Part shown: piece by piece, positions 30,213-36,696 of the stretch
Numbering within the stretch: position 1 is the first letter of the stretch
How the letters are laid out: every line of letters begins with the position of its first letter
Source: Flavobacteriia bacterium
GTDB taxonomy: Bacteria; Bacteroidota; Bacteroidia; Flavobacteriales; Weeksellaceae
Assembly (NCBI GenBank): GCA_015999765.1
Contig: JAECQR010000001.1
Coordinates: 620,001-684,000, forward strand
DNA length: 64,000 nucleotides
Direction: 5' to 3'
Translations under genes and position numbers: made by a program
The notes under the pieces: model-generated
Seen by the model: only the letters and a program-made list of their open reading frames with translations
Databases searched by the model: none
Told to the model about the DNA's origin: nothing

Positions 30213-30590
30213 TCATTGAATTTTGATTAAGTTATTGTGAGTTTGTCGTACATAAATTTTCCGGAAGGCGGGTGGAAATTTGCAGTACAAAAGCTGCCAC
30301 TGTGGGACTCCGCACCGCTTGCGCAACCCTTCAAAAGAGCGTACAAAAAGATTTCCGATGATTTCCTTAATGTACTGGCTTCCTCTTGCATACACCCATC
30401 CTACATCACGGATGATGCTTGTCATTGTTTTGATCTGGCGCTCTTGCAGCAATGATTTTAAGTGGTTGACGACCGCCTGCAGTACTCCCGCAAAGTTTCC
30501 CGTGATAGTCAGGACATCTATTTCTTCTTTGATTTCCGGCAATTTTGCTGCGAAATATCGGGAGGCCCGGATTTGATTAATTTTACTCAT
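30213..30590 (-). CDS. Small kdp-associated protein of unknown function, paralog 3
   Basis: The 125-residue protein is a paralog of the two upstream proteins (30587-30952 and 31179-31538). All three share a helix with 'VGWVYARGSQYIKEIIGNLFV' type residues in the middle and a 'P..(L/F)..IY(I/V)(K/R)' ending. It has no signal peptide or membrane segment. Its start overlaps the stop of the preceding paralog (ATGA) and its stop is 1 bp from the kdpF start, so it belongs to the same transcript. I recall such proteins near kdp genes in Bacteroidota but know of no established role. Confidence 0.75.
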   Translation of the reverse strand: MSKINQIRASRYFAAKLPEIKEEIDVLTITGNFAGVLQAVVNHLKSLLQERQIKTMTSIIRDVGWVYARGSQYIKEIIGNLFVRSFEGLRKRCGVPQWQLLYCKFPPAFRKIYVRQTHNNLIKIQ

Positions 30591-30952
30591 CCTACTGCTT
30601 TTTTATCCTTTAGTGTTTCCAGCAGTACCTTAATATAGGTGAGCTGAAGTGTTGCAGGAATCCTGTTAAGGTGAGTCATCAGATCAACTGTTCCCAGATT
30701 TTCTGCTATGACGGATAGAAATTCGTTTTCAATTGCGTTTTTACAGAACAAATCTTTCGAATGATACAGCTCATTCATTACAATCAATATTTCTTCTGTT
30801 TGCCTTTCCTCCAGATTGCCGATACAGTATTGCCCAAAATGCCTTAACAAACGGTAAACGATACAGTCGTCACCTGATTCATGGGAAATCAGTCCATAAG
30901 GATAGATTTCCGGGAACCTGAGTCGTAAACATTGTTCTAATTCCGTTTTCAT
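30587..30952 (-). CDS. Small kdp-associated protein of unknown function, paralog 2
   Basis: The 121-residue protein is mostly helical and soluble. The centre 'EILIVMNELYHSKDLFCKNAIENEFL' aligns with the 'KCLNLIGRIHARGDLMIRHAVEHVFV' of paralog 1. The C-terminus 'IPATLQLTYIKVLLE' matches 'VPAGLYQIYIKEVYK' of paralog 1. It overlaps the next gene by 4 bp and starts 3 bp after a small membrane-peptide ORF. Its function is unknown. Tight packing upstream of kdpF suggests a regulatory or accessory role in potassium uptake. Confidence 0.75.
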   Translation of the reverse strand: MKTELEQCLRLRFPEIYPYGLISHESGDDCIVYRLLRHFGQYCIGNLEERQTEEILIVMNELYHSKDLFCKNAIENEFLSVIAENLGTVDLMTHLNRIPATLQLTYIKVLLETLKDKKAVG

Positions 30953-30954
30953 TT

Positions 30955-31038
30955 CTATATTTTATCAAAAAAATCGATGGACTTAATTAAAAGGGCGAAG
31001 CAGGCTATTCCGGCTATTGTTAAAATAAGGGTAATCAT
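30955..31038 (-). CDS. Tiny single-span membrane peptide ahead of the kdp paralogs
   Basis: A 27-residue ORF begins with a hydrophobic helix (MITLILTIAGIACFALLIK) and ends 'SIDFFDKI'. It stops 2 bp before the start of the next gene and is oriented with the operon. Size and hydrophobicity are KdpF-like, but the 'NPE.F' ending is missing. A similar small membrane ORF lies at 29974-30099, so this cluster seems to encode three very small membrane peptides. Confidence 0.5.
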   Translation of the reverse strand: MITLILTIAGIACFALLIKSIDFFDKI

Positions 31039-31178
31039 TGGTTTTCTATTTTACTGTTAGTGTTATTAATTGGTCATTTAAAATTCGGATAGCTGATTTG
31101 TATGTATTATCTTGGGAGTAGGTGGGATTCCCGGGAAAGTTCTTTATTGGTCTCCGCTATTCCGTAGATATGGTCCCC
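31039..31178. other. Spacer inside the kdp cluster
   Basis: This 140-bp stretch separates the first paralog from the tiny membrane peptide. I see no good promoter element of the TAnnTTTG type and no hairpin with a T run, so read-through from 31179-31538 is possible. Confidence 0.4.
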
Positions 31179-31538
31179 TTACATTCCTGATTTATAGACC
31201 TCTTTTATATAAATTTGATACAAACCTGCAGGAACTTTTTCCATCACCTGGTTTCTTTCGGTTGGGGAGCAGGACAAAATGATGTGATCCATGGAAAAAA
31301 CAAATACGTGTTCTACTGCATGCCTGATCATCAGATCTCCTCTGGCATGAATCCTTCCGATCAGATTCAGGCATTTTTCTACCATTGAAATATTTTGCTG
31401 TTGCACCATCTTTTGCGTGTAGCGCGTTAGTATTCTGACCAGTGCAAACGGATTCTGCAGGTTGATGCTTCTTGTCACTTCATGGGTAAGTTCCGGTAAT
31501 GTAGCGGTGATATCTGCCGCGGCCTGATGTGCATTCAT
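31179..31538 (-). CDS. Small kdp-associated protein of unknown function, paralog 1
   Basis: The 119-residue helical protein is the first of three related proteins upstream of kdpF. Its 'GRIHARGDLMIRHAVEHVFVFSMDHI' segment and 'YQIYIKEVYKSGM' ending define the shared pattern. It has no secretion signal. It follows the regulator gene (31718-33082) on the same strand after a hairpin at 31656-31684, so it is probably the first gene of the regulated transcript. Confidence 0.75.
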   Translation of the reverse strand: MNAHQAAADITATLPELTHEVTRSINLQNPFALVRILTRYTQKMVQQQNISMVEKCLNLIGRIHARGDLMIRHAVEHVFVFSMDHIILSCSPTERNQVMEKVPAGLYQIYIKEVYKSGM

Positions 31539-31655
31539 TTAAAATGTTTATGGTTTGTTTCCATACATACGAATGACATACCGCCTGTGCCATACGATAT
31601 ATAGATATCTGTTTATCAATAACTTGCTTTGATCAGTGTAAAGAGGAGCCACGAG

Positions 31656-31684
31656 AAAAGCCTATCAAAATGATAGGCTTTTTA
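31656..31684. terminator. Bidirectional hairpin after the NtrC-type regulator gene
   Basis: AAAAGCCTATC / GATAGGCTTTT forms a 10-bp stem with a 5-nt loop and short T runs on either strand. It lies 34 bp downstream of the regulator stop codon (minus strand) and 118 bp upstream of the first kdp-cluster gene. Confidence 0.6.
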
Positions 31685-31717
31685 TCAAAACGGAAGGATG
31701 AAAATAGAATCGTACTT

Positions 31718-33082
31718 TTAAATTTCGCTCAACCTGTATTCTTCAATTTTTCTGTACAGGGTAGCAATGCCAATCTCCAGAAGACGGGCAGCTTCCGCTT
31801 TATTTCCGTGGGTATGGTTGAGTACTTTCTGTATGTGAAGTTTTTCCACACTTTGCAGTGAAAACGCCGAAAGTTGCTTTCCGGATTTGACGGCGGATTT
31901 TATCTGAATATCAATGGGCAGATCGTCTAGTGACATTTCATGTCCGGTATTAAGGATAATTGCTCTTTCAAGGACATTTTTCAACTCGCGGATATTCCCT
32001 TTCCACGGATGCTGTTTTATAGCGTTAATGACATCGGGGTGCACGGCATTAATTTTCTTATTCATTTTATGAGATAGAACTTCTATAAAATAGGGCACCA
32101 ATATTTCTAAATCTGCCACCCGCTCCCGCAGCGGTGGTAAGGGAATTTGAAATACCGAAATCCGGTAATATAGATCCTCGCGAAAGTGTCCCTGTTCAAT
32201 TTCCTCTTTCAGGTCGCGGTTCGTAGCGGCAATAATCCGGACATTTACTTTGGTGGGCTTTGTTTCGCCAATTTTTATAAATTCTCCGGACTCGATGACC
32301 CGTAATAACTTTGCCTGCAGGTCCAGCGCCATTTCACCCAGTTCGTCCAGAAAAATAGTTCCGTTATGAGCCTCTTCAAATAAGCCTTTCTGGTCTCTTG
32401 AAGCGCCGGTAAATGACCCCGCTTTATGCCCAAACATTTCGCTCTCGAGTAAATCTTTGCTGAAGGCTGAGCAGTTGACGGCCACGAAATTCTGCTTATG
32501 GCGGTTGCTTTCATGATGAATGGCCTGCGCAAATATTTCTTTTCCGGTTCCCGTTTCACCGGTTAAAAGAATTGAAGTATCGGTCTTTGCTACCTTTTTA
32601 GCCAGCTCCACAGCCTGCAGGATGAGTTTTGATTTTCCTATGATTTTGTCAAACGAATGCTTTTCGTTGAGCTGTTTTTCCAGCTGCTGAACCCTTTTTG
32701 CTAATGTTGCCTTTTCGCACGCGTTATACAAAAGTGGAATGATCCTGCTGTTATCATCACCTTTGGTAATATAGTCAAATGCTCCGTTTTTAATAGCCTG
32801 TACACCGTCGGGAATATTACCGTAAGCGGTGAGCAAAATGATTTCTATGGAGGGGTGTTTTTCTTTGATTGCTTTTGCCAGTTCCACGCCGCTGCCATCC
32901 GGAAGTCTAACATCACAGATTACTACATCAATATCCACCTGGGCCAGTTTCTTTAAACCGCTTCTGCAGTCCGATGCCTGTAATACGTCAAATCCCTCTA
33001 AACTAATAATCCTTGCGAGTAAGGATCTCAATTTTTCTTCGTCGTCAATAATCAGTATTTTTTTCAAAACGGATAGGGTCAT
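31718..33082 (-). CDS. NtrC-family sigma-54-dependent response regulator of the kdp cluster
   Basis: The 454-residue protein has a receiver domain (about 8-120, phospho-acceptor in 'DIDVVICDVRLPDGSG'). An AAA+ sigma-54 activator domain follows (about 145-375) with Walker A 'GETGTGKE' and the sigma-54 contact loop as 'GSFTGA' (one change from GAFTGA). The C-terminal Fis-type HTH is 'NKAEAARLLEIGIATLYRKIEEY'. It replaces the OmpR-type KdpE used elsewhere. A TATATTTG promoter element lies at 33107-33100, about 18 bp before the start. No convincing -24/-12 site was found downstream. Confidence 0.9.
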   Translation of the reverse strand: MTLSVLKKILIIDDEEKLRSLLARIISLEGFDVLQASDCRSGLKKLAQVDIDVVICDVRLPDGSGVELAKAIKEKHPSIEIILLTAYGNIPDGVQAIKNGAFDYITKGDDNSRIIPLLYNACEKATLAKRVQQLEKQLNEKHSFDKIIGKSKLILQAVELAKKVAKTDTSILLTGETGTGKEIFAQAIHHESNRHKQNFVAVNCSAFSKDLLESEMFGHKAGSFTGASRDQKGLFEEAHNGTIFLDELGEMALDLQAKLLRVIESGEFIKIGETKPTKVNVRIIAATNRDLKEEIEQGHFREDLYYRISVFQIPLPPLRERVADLEILVPYFIEVLSHKMNKKINAVHPDVINAIKQHPWKGNIRELKNVLERAIILNTGHEMSLDDLPIDIQIKSAVKSGKQLSAFSLQSVEKLHIQKVLNHTHGNKAEAARLLEIGIATLYRKIEEYRLSEI

Positions 33083-33318
33083 GGTGGATTACAAATTTAC
33101 AAATATAATCTGTTACGTACACTTAACCATTCCGTCATCAGGAGATTGGTGGATTTTACTAAAAGAGAAACTGGAAAAAATTAAGAGCAACAGTTTAATA
33201 GAGTAAACGTACATTATTCAACACGGAATGCCTCTGGCAAAAGCGATTGAGTGTTGATTCAATTGGCAGTAGTCAATAAAAAAAGGTATACTTGGGTAAG
33301 TGCCTTTTTAGTGGGTTG
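33083..33318. other. Spacer with tmRNA-type terminator
   Basis: Besides the regulator promoter, this gap holds a hairpin at 33277-33311. Read on the minus strand it is AAAAAGG ... CCTTTTTTT with an inner ACTT/AAGT pairing, right after the tmRNA-like end at 33319. It looks like the terminator that once followed a tmRNA gene. No ORF is supported. Confidence 0.5.
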
Positions 33319-33507
33319 TGGAGTGGGAGGGATTCGAATCCTCGTCCAAACAAGCACACCTAAGACTTTTAGATGCTTATTCTGCAAGTGATTTTCGACG
33401 GTAAACCGAGCACAGACACCCAATTCACCGCTTATCTTCTAATTATTTCGAGAATTTGCCGAAGTTTCCCAAATCTTATTTCCGCGTTGCCAAACCCCGG
33501 AATCAGA
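33319..33507 (-). ncRNA. ssrA: tmRNA (ssrA) 3'-half fragment, island boundary copy A
   Basis: On the minus strand the segment ends in the tRNA-like 3' part of tmRNA: GTTTGGACGAGGATTCGAA followed by TCCCTCCCACTCCA. Upstream are the AATAAGCATCTAAAAGTC stem region and pseudoknot-like sequence starting at TCTGATTCCGGGG. The tag-peptide reading frame and the 5' acceptor half are absent, so it is a fragment. A ~80% identical copy with the same left limit lies at 44388-44577. Such fragments are usual scars of elements that integrate into ssrA. Confidence 0.75.
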
Positions 33508-33574
33508 GGGAGGATAGAGGAGAAGGTTCATATCTTCAGTGCTCCATCAGCTTCAGTTGATGCTCCGAGTATCT

Positions 33575-33666
33575 GAAGAAAATGAGCCCACGCCGTTGTA
33601 TATACCAGTCAGTATTTAGTGAGTGTTCACGACCTCACCCTGCGGGTGTACAAGCACCCTCGTTAT
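33575..33666 (-). ncRNA. Guide RNA unit 1 (candidate self-targeting guide)
   Basis: The scaffold (33666-33595) has hairpin 1 GGGTG-CTTGTA-CACCC, hairpin 2 GTGAG...CTCAC and hairpin 3 ATACT-GACT-GGTAT, and ends ATACAAC. The guide that follows begins GGCGTGGGCTCATTTTC. Its first 11 nt (12 with the last scaffold C) occur at 36098-36087, about 166 bp upstream of the sigma-factor start. Ending a scaffold in (A)CAAC just before the guide is typical of Cas12f and TnpB guide RNAs. Confidence 0.7.
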
Positions 33667-33739
33667 GTTTTTCAGCTATCTGATGATTAATCCGATACCT
33701 GGATGAACTGAAAAAACACCCCAGATTCCTCCCTTTGTT

Positions 33740-33832
33740 GCATAAAAAGAAAACCGCCCCGTTGTATATACTCTTCAGTATTCAGTGAGTGTTCATGACC
33801 TCACCCTGCGGGTGTACAAGCACCCTCGTTAT
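33740..33832 (-). ncRNA. Guide RNA unit 2
   Basis: The scaffold (33832-33761) has the same three hairpins, with hairpin 3 as ATACT-GAAG-AGTAT, and ends ATACAAC. The following variable part begins GGGGCGGTTTTCTTTTTATG. The G/C-rich start is 7 nt, then a T-rich stretch that may be part of the guide or the transcription end. No target for it was found in this window. Confidence 0.65.
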
Positions 33833-33904
33833 TTTTTTGGACTATCCTATAATCAATCCGATACCTCGGTGAACTGAAATAAACATCCAGATTCCTGCCT
33901 TTGC

Positions 33905-34000
33905 TGCATAAAAAAAGAAAGGCGCTCTGTTGTATATACTCTTCAGTATTCAGTGAGTGTTCAAGACCTCACCCTGCGGGTGTACAAGCACCCTCGTTAT
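33905..34000 (-). ncRNA. Guide RNA unit 3 (next to dcas12f)
   Basis: The scaffold (34000-33929) begins 9 bp after the dcas12f stop codon and folds into the same three hairpins. The variable part begins AGAGCGCCTTTCTTTTTTT. It could be co-transcribed with the protein genes and processed by the Cas12f-like protein. No target longer than 8 nt was found in the window. Confidence 0.65.
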
Positions 34001-34009
34001 TTTATTTTG

Positions 34010-35104
34010 CTATCCGATAATCAGTTCGATCCCTGCTTTTTCTGCTTTGTATTTTATTTTGGTCTGCAGTTCATAATAGCTCCAGTTGCGAAGCACAAAT
34101 TCCTGTTCTTTTGCAATGCCTATTCTGTCTTCCTGATCTTTCAGAATAAGGGTACCTGCCTGCTGTTGAATGCAGAAATCGATCAGCTTCCGGCTGTACA
34201 GATGAAGCCGATGACTGATATATCTGTTTTCCTGGTTTTCTGTTTTGTGAAGTGCCTTTTGTTTCCGTTTTGTTCCATTTCCCGAATGGCAGAAGGCAAT
34301 TCCCGCTTGAATCCTTTTCTGACTTGCCTGAATTGCCAGCCTTCGGTATAGGAACTCCTCTTTCGAGCCAATGTTGATTCTTACGTTGTTAGCCTTTGCT
34401 ACGATGGGATGTTCCAGAGACAGGGAGGCTTCCGCGATGATTTCAGGTTTTAGAAGGTGCTGTTCCTTTTCAAATTCAAATACAGCGAGCCAATAGATTT
34501 TTCCGGCTTTCAGCTGGACCTGGGATGTGCAGAGTTTGATCTCTTTCTTTAAAAGTCTTTCCATGATCAGGCGCTTATCAGAAAAGTCTTTCCCTAAATA
34601 GGTCTTTACCGGAATGGCCAACATGTTGAAGCAAAACGCTTTCTTTTCGGCATCATATCTCATTTTTGTGATGCATTTCACCGGAAGCGGTATGGGAAGG
34701 TCTTTCTTAAAGTTTCTCAACGATTTTGAGCCCTGCCAATAGTCGGCTCTGTCTTTAGAAAAGTTGGACTGAATTGTATTATTCAGGCTTCCCAGAATAT
34801 CGGTGGGTATCTCTCCTTTGAAGCGGTCGCAAACCATACGCGCGGTTGTGTTTGTTTTCGAACGCGTAAATATTCCCATTGGATCTTTGTTAGCATCGGC
34901 GAGCTTATATTGAATTTCTTCAGTGAAGTAAAAAAAATCCTTGATCATTTCCCGTACGTACAAGTGGGAAACAATGAAATTAGCTGCCCTGAAGCAGCGG
35001 TTCTGATAGCGGTAGAGTTTTTCCCACATCTCGTTCCGTTCACTGGCAGGAACGTCGATCAGTAATTGAATTTTTCTGGTTAGTGTCATGGTTGATTTTT
35101 CCAT
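34010..35104 (-). CDS. Nuclease-dead Cas12f/TnpB-like RNA-guided protein (dCas12f)
   Basis: The 364-residue protein shows the C-terminal layout of Cas12f/TnpB. It has a beta-rich wedge region (about 140-215), a RuvC-I position reading 'VRINIGS' where active enzymes have an Asp (Asn244 here), and a bridging helix with 'NRYISHRLHLYSRKLIDFCI' (about 293-312). The RuvC-II position is 'LILKDQ' in place of 'ILEDL' (Lys322 instead of Glu). The chain ends at 'YKAEKAGIELIIG', before the zinc finger and RuvC-III Asp. All three catalytic acidic residues are therefore missing, so it should bind but not cut DNA. It starts 1 bp after the sigma-factor stop and guide RNAs follow. It most likely recruits the sigma factor and RNA polymerase to guide-matched sites. 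Confidence 0.8.
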   Translation of the reverse strand: MEKSTMTLTRKIQLLIDVPASERNEMWEKLYRYQNRCFRAANFIVSHLYVREMIKDFFYFTEEIQYKLADANKDPMGIFTRSKTNTTARMVCDRFKGEIPTDILGSLNNTIQSNFSKDRADYWQGSKSLRNFKKDLPIPLPVKCITKMRYDAEKKAFCFNMLAIPVKTYLGKDFSDKRLIMERLLKKEIKLCTSQVQLKAGKIYWLAVFEFEKEQHLLKPEIIAEASLSLEHPIVAKANNVRINIGSKEEFLYRRLAIQASQKRIQAGIAFCHSGNGTKRKQKALHKTENQENRYISHRLHLYSRKLIDFCIQQQAGTLILKDQEDRIGIAKEQEFVLRNWSYYELQTKIKYKAEKAGIELIIG

Positions 35105-35105
35105 C

Positions 35106-35921
35106 TCAAAAAGGTATTTCAGCGGTGTTTTGATTTTGGAACTGTTGATAGGCTAACAGGAATTCCCGGTGGACTTCCTTCTCAGAAAGTTTGAGGTCAC
35201 GGGCAATGGCGATGAAAGAAGACTTTTGCTCAACCCTTCTTTTTAAAATCTCGCGCTGCTGGCTGCTGATGTTATCCGGCGGCCCGTTATTACTGAGCGT
35301 TTTTTTTCCGGGTTGTTCGAAAGAAGTTCCTTTGAGTATTTTCCGAAGATCATCGATGGCTATGCTTACTTCATTGCTGATGTCTTTCACGCTGCTTCCC
35401 ATTGCCTCTGCGATGGGTTTGTAGTGAAAGCCATATTCCAGGCAAAGTCTGATCAGGTGTTTTCTTTTGGGATCAAGTAGGTTTAAAACCTTCTTCACCT
35501 CATCAACATTTCTTTGATCGGATTCCTGAGTGAGGAGGTGTTCTTTATCCTGCCGGGGATCGTATCCTGCAAGATAATCCTGATAATTCTCAAAACTTTC
35601 CAGGGAAGCGGTTAAGCGGGTGAATTTATTTTTAGGAGCATTGAAATAGGAGATGCAATCTCTTTTCAGAACAAAGCGTAAAAAGCAGATCATGTGATTT
35701 GGCGTTTCAATAGAATCGCGGTGCAGCCACAGTTTGAGGAATGCATCCTGCACGAGTGTTTCGACTGCGAAATCATCTTCAAGCATTTGTTTTCCGAGCC
35801 AGAACAGCAGTCTTTTGTAGCGTATATGAACCTGTTGCAAAGAGTTGGGATTGCCTTTTTTCAGCAAAGCGTATAGCTGATCATCGGTCAGCTTTCGGGG
35901 CAAAGATTCTGTCCTTTTCAT
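35106..35921 (-). CDS. ECF-type sigma factor paired with dCas12f
   Basis: The 271-residue protein has a sigma-2 region ('DFAVETLVQDAFLKLWLHRDSI' followed by 'CFLRFVLKRDCISYF', about 50-93) and a sigma-4 region ('LLDPKRKHLIRLCLEYGFHYKPIAEAMGSSVKDISNEV', about 148-185). It then continues about 70 residues beyond a usual ECF factor with a second HTH-like segment ('SSQQREILKRRVEQKSSFIAIARDLKLSEKEVHREF'). No anti-sigma gene is adjacent. The partner gene starts 1 bp after its stop. The extra C-terminal domain is a candidate contact for the Cas12f-like protein. Confidence 0.82.
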   Translation of the reverse strand: MKRTESLPRKLTDDQLYALLKKGNPNSLQQVHIRYKRLLFWLGKQMLEDDFAVETLVQDAFLKLWLHRDSIETPNHMICFLRFVLKRDCISYFNAPKNKFTRLTASLESFENYQDYLAGYDPRQDKEHLLTQESDQRNVDEVKKVLNLLDPKRKHLIRLCLEYGFHYKPIAEAMGSSVKDISNEVSIAIDDLRKILKGTSFEQPGKKTLSNNGPPDNISSQQREILKRRVEQKSSFIAIARDLKLSEKEVHREFLLAYQQFQNQNTAEIPF

Positions 35922-36050
35922 AAGCAGTGTTTTTTAGCTAATTATTGCCGGAAGGAACTGCTTTGATCTATAAGAAGAATTCTCTGCATCATTCAAAATA
36001 CTATCTCACTACATCTTGCCCAAAATAAAAGGCGTGGAGCTCTACTTATA

Positions 36051-36158
36051 GCATTAGAGGTACTGGTATACCCGTGTACGATAAGCGAGCCCACGCCGAA
36101 GTCGTGGGCACATTTACTTATCTTCTCGTACACATAAAAATTACCAGTTTTCTAATGC
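36051..36158. repeat. Nested inverted repeat (cruciform or structured RNA) upstream of the sigma factor
   Basis: Three nested stems share one centre. GCATTAGA..ACTGGTA (36051-36068) pairs with TACCAGT..CTAATGC (36142-36158). GTGTACGA (36074-36081) pairs with TCGTACAC (36127-36134). GCCCACG (36089-36095) pairs with CGTGGGC (36103-36109). The 12-nt sequence shared with guide 1 (36087-36098) overlaps the apical stem. It could be a regulatory RNA, a terminator-like structure or the end of a mobile element. Confidence 0.6.
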
Positions 36159-36314
36159 GAGAATCTAAGCAATAGCTTCTATATTTCTTTGAACTATTGC
36201 AAAATTACTTTTATAAGTAATTTGTTCCAAATGTAATAAAAATAATTTAATGTAGGAAACTTTACCCACTATTTATTTTTTGTTTCTATGGAAATTGCTC
36301 TCAATTAATTTGAT

Positions 36315-36551
36315 ATGAAAATAAATTCCGAAAAAATTGCATTTCTAAAAGGCTTTGGAATGAGGCTTCAATTTTTGAGAGAAGAGAAACAGCTTAGTCT
36401 TCGACAATTAGCACAAAATTGTGAAATTGATTATAGTGATATAAGTAAAATTGAAAAAGGCTTACGAAATATTCAGCTGTCCACAATAGTTGAGTTGGCA
36501 AAAGGATTAGATGTTCATCCACAGGAACTGTTTGATTTTAAATCAAAGTAA
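36315..36551 (+). CDS. XRE-family HTH transcriptional regulator
   Basis: The 78-residue protein is a single Cro/C1-type HTH domain ('LRFLREEKQLSLRQLAQNCEIDYSDISKIEKGLRNIQLSTIVELAKGL' pattern, about 18-66). Similar small regulators often stand at the head of defence islands. It faces the low-G+C NTPase and IetAS genes and has its own terminator-like hairpin at 36595-36622. Confidence 0.85.
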   Translation: MKINSEKIAFLKGFGMRLQFLREEKQLSLRQLAQNCEIDYSDISKIEKGLRNIQLSTIVELAKGLDVHPQELFDFKSK

Positions 36552-36594
36552 GAAAATTTATTGTTGAGCAATTTTTTAAACTTATAAATTAATG

Positions 36595-36622
36595 AAATAC
36601 CGACGAGAGTTGGTATTTTTAT
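36595..36622 (+). terminator. Terminator after the XRE regulator
   Basis: AAATACC / GGTATTT with a 10-nt loop is followed by TTATTT. It lies 44 bp after the stop codon. Confidence 0.55.
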
Positions 36623-36696
36623 TTGGAAAATGATGTGAGTAGTTGGGGAGTAGGTTGAATAGGAACTAGCTAAAACTTTAAAAATTAATTTGAAGA

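Larger units (their letters stand above)
33541..34012 (-). repeat. Tandem array of three ~167-bp guide-RNA units
   Basis: Three scaffolds begin at 33666, 33832 and 34000 (minus-strand 5' ends), spaced 166 and 168 bp. Between them lie duplicated copies of the last codons of the dcas12f gene: the stretches at about 33671-33710 and 33837-33880 read 'GIGLII(R/G)' plus TAG, against 'GIELIIG' plus TAG in the gene. The array therefore arose by repeated duplication of [gene 3' end plus guide RNA]. Guides differ between the units while scaffolds are nearly identical. It is not a classical CRISPR array with short repeats and equal spacers. Confidence 0.8.

Noticed and set aside
30438-30445. Eight-nt match (GGCGCTCT) to guide 3 inside a kdp-cluster gene, and another near 27800 in kdpB
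   Set aside because: Both are inside coding sequence and only 8 nt long, which is expected by chance.
31576-31592. TGGCAC at 31592-31587 (minus strand) as a sigma-54 promoter for the kdp cluster
   Set aside because: The -12 half (TTGC) is missing: at the required spacing the sequence reads GTATG. It was not listed as a promoter.
33319-33507. Intact tmRNA gene
   Set aside because: No tag-peptide frame or 5' acceptor half is present upstream, and the homology to copy B stops at the same base.
33541-34012. Classical CRISPR array
   Set aside because: The units are ~167 bp, include copies of a gene end and have no short regular repeat-spacer structure. No Cas1 or Cas2 gene is nearby.
36031-36042. 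GGCGTGGAGCTC as a second target of guide 1
   Set aside because: It needs a one-base gap within the seed and lies in the opposite orientation to the sigma gene.
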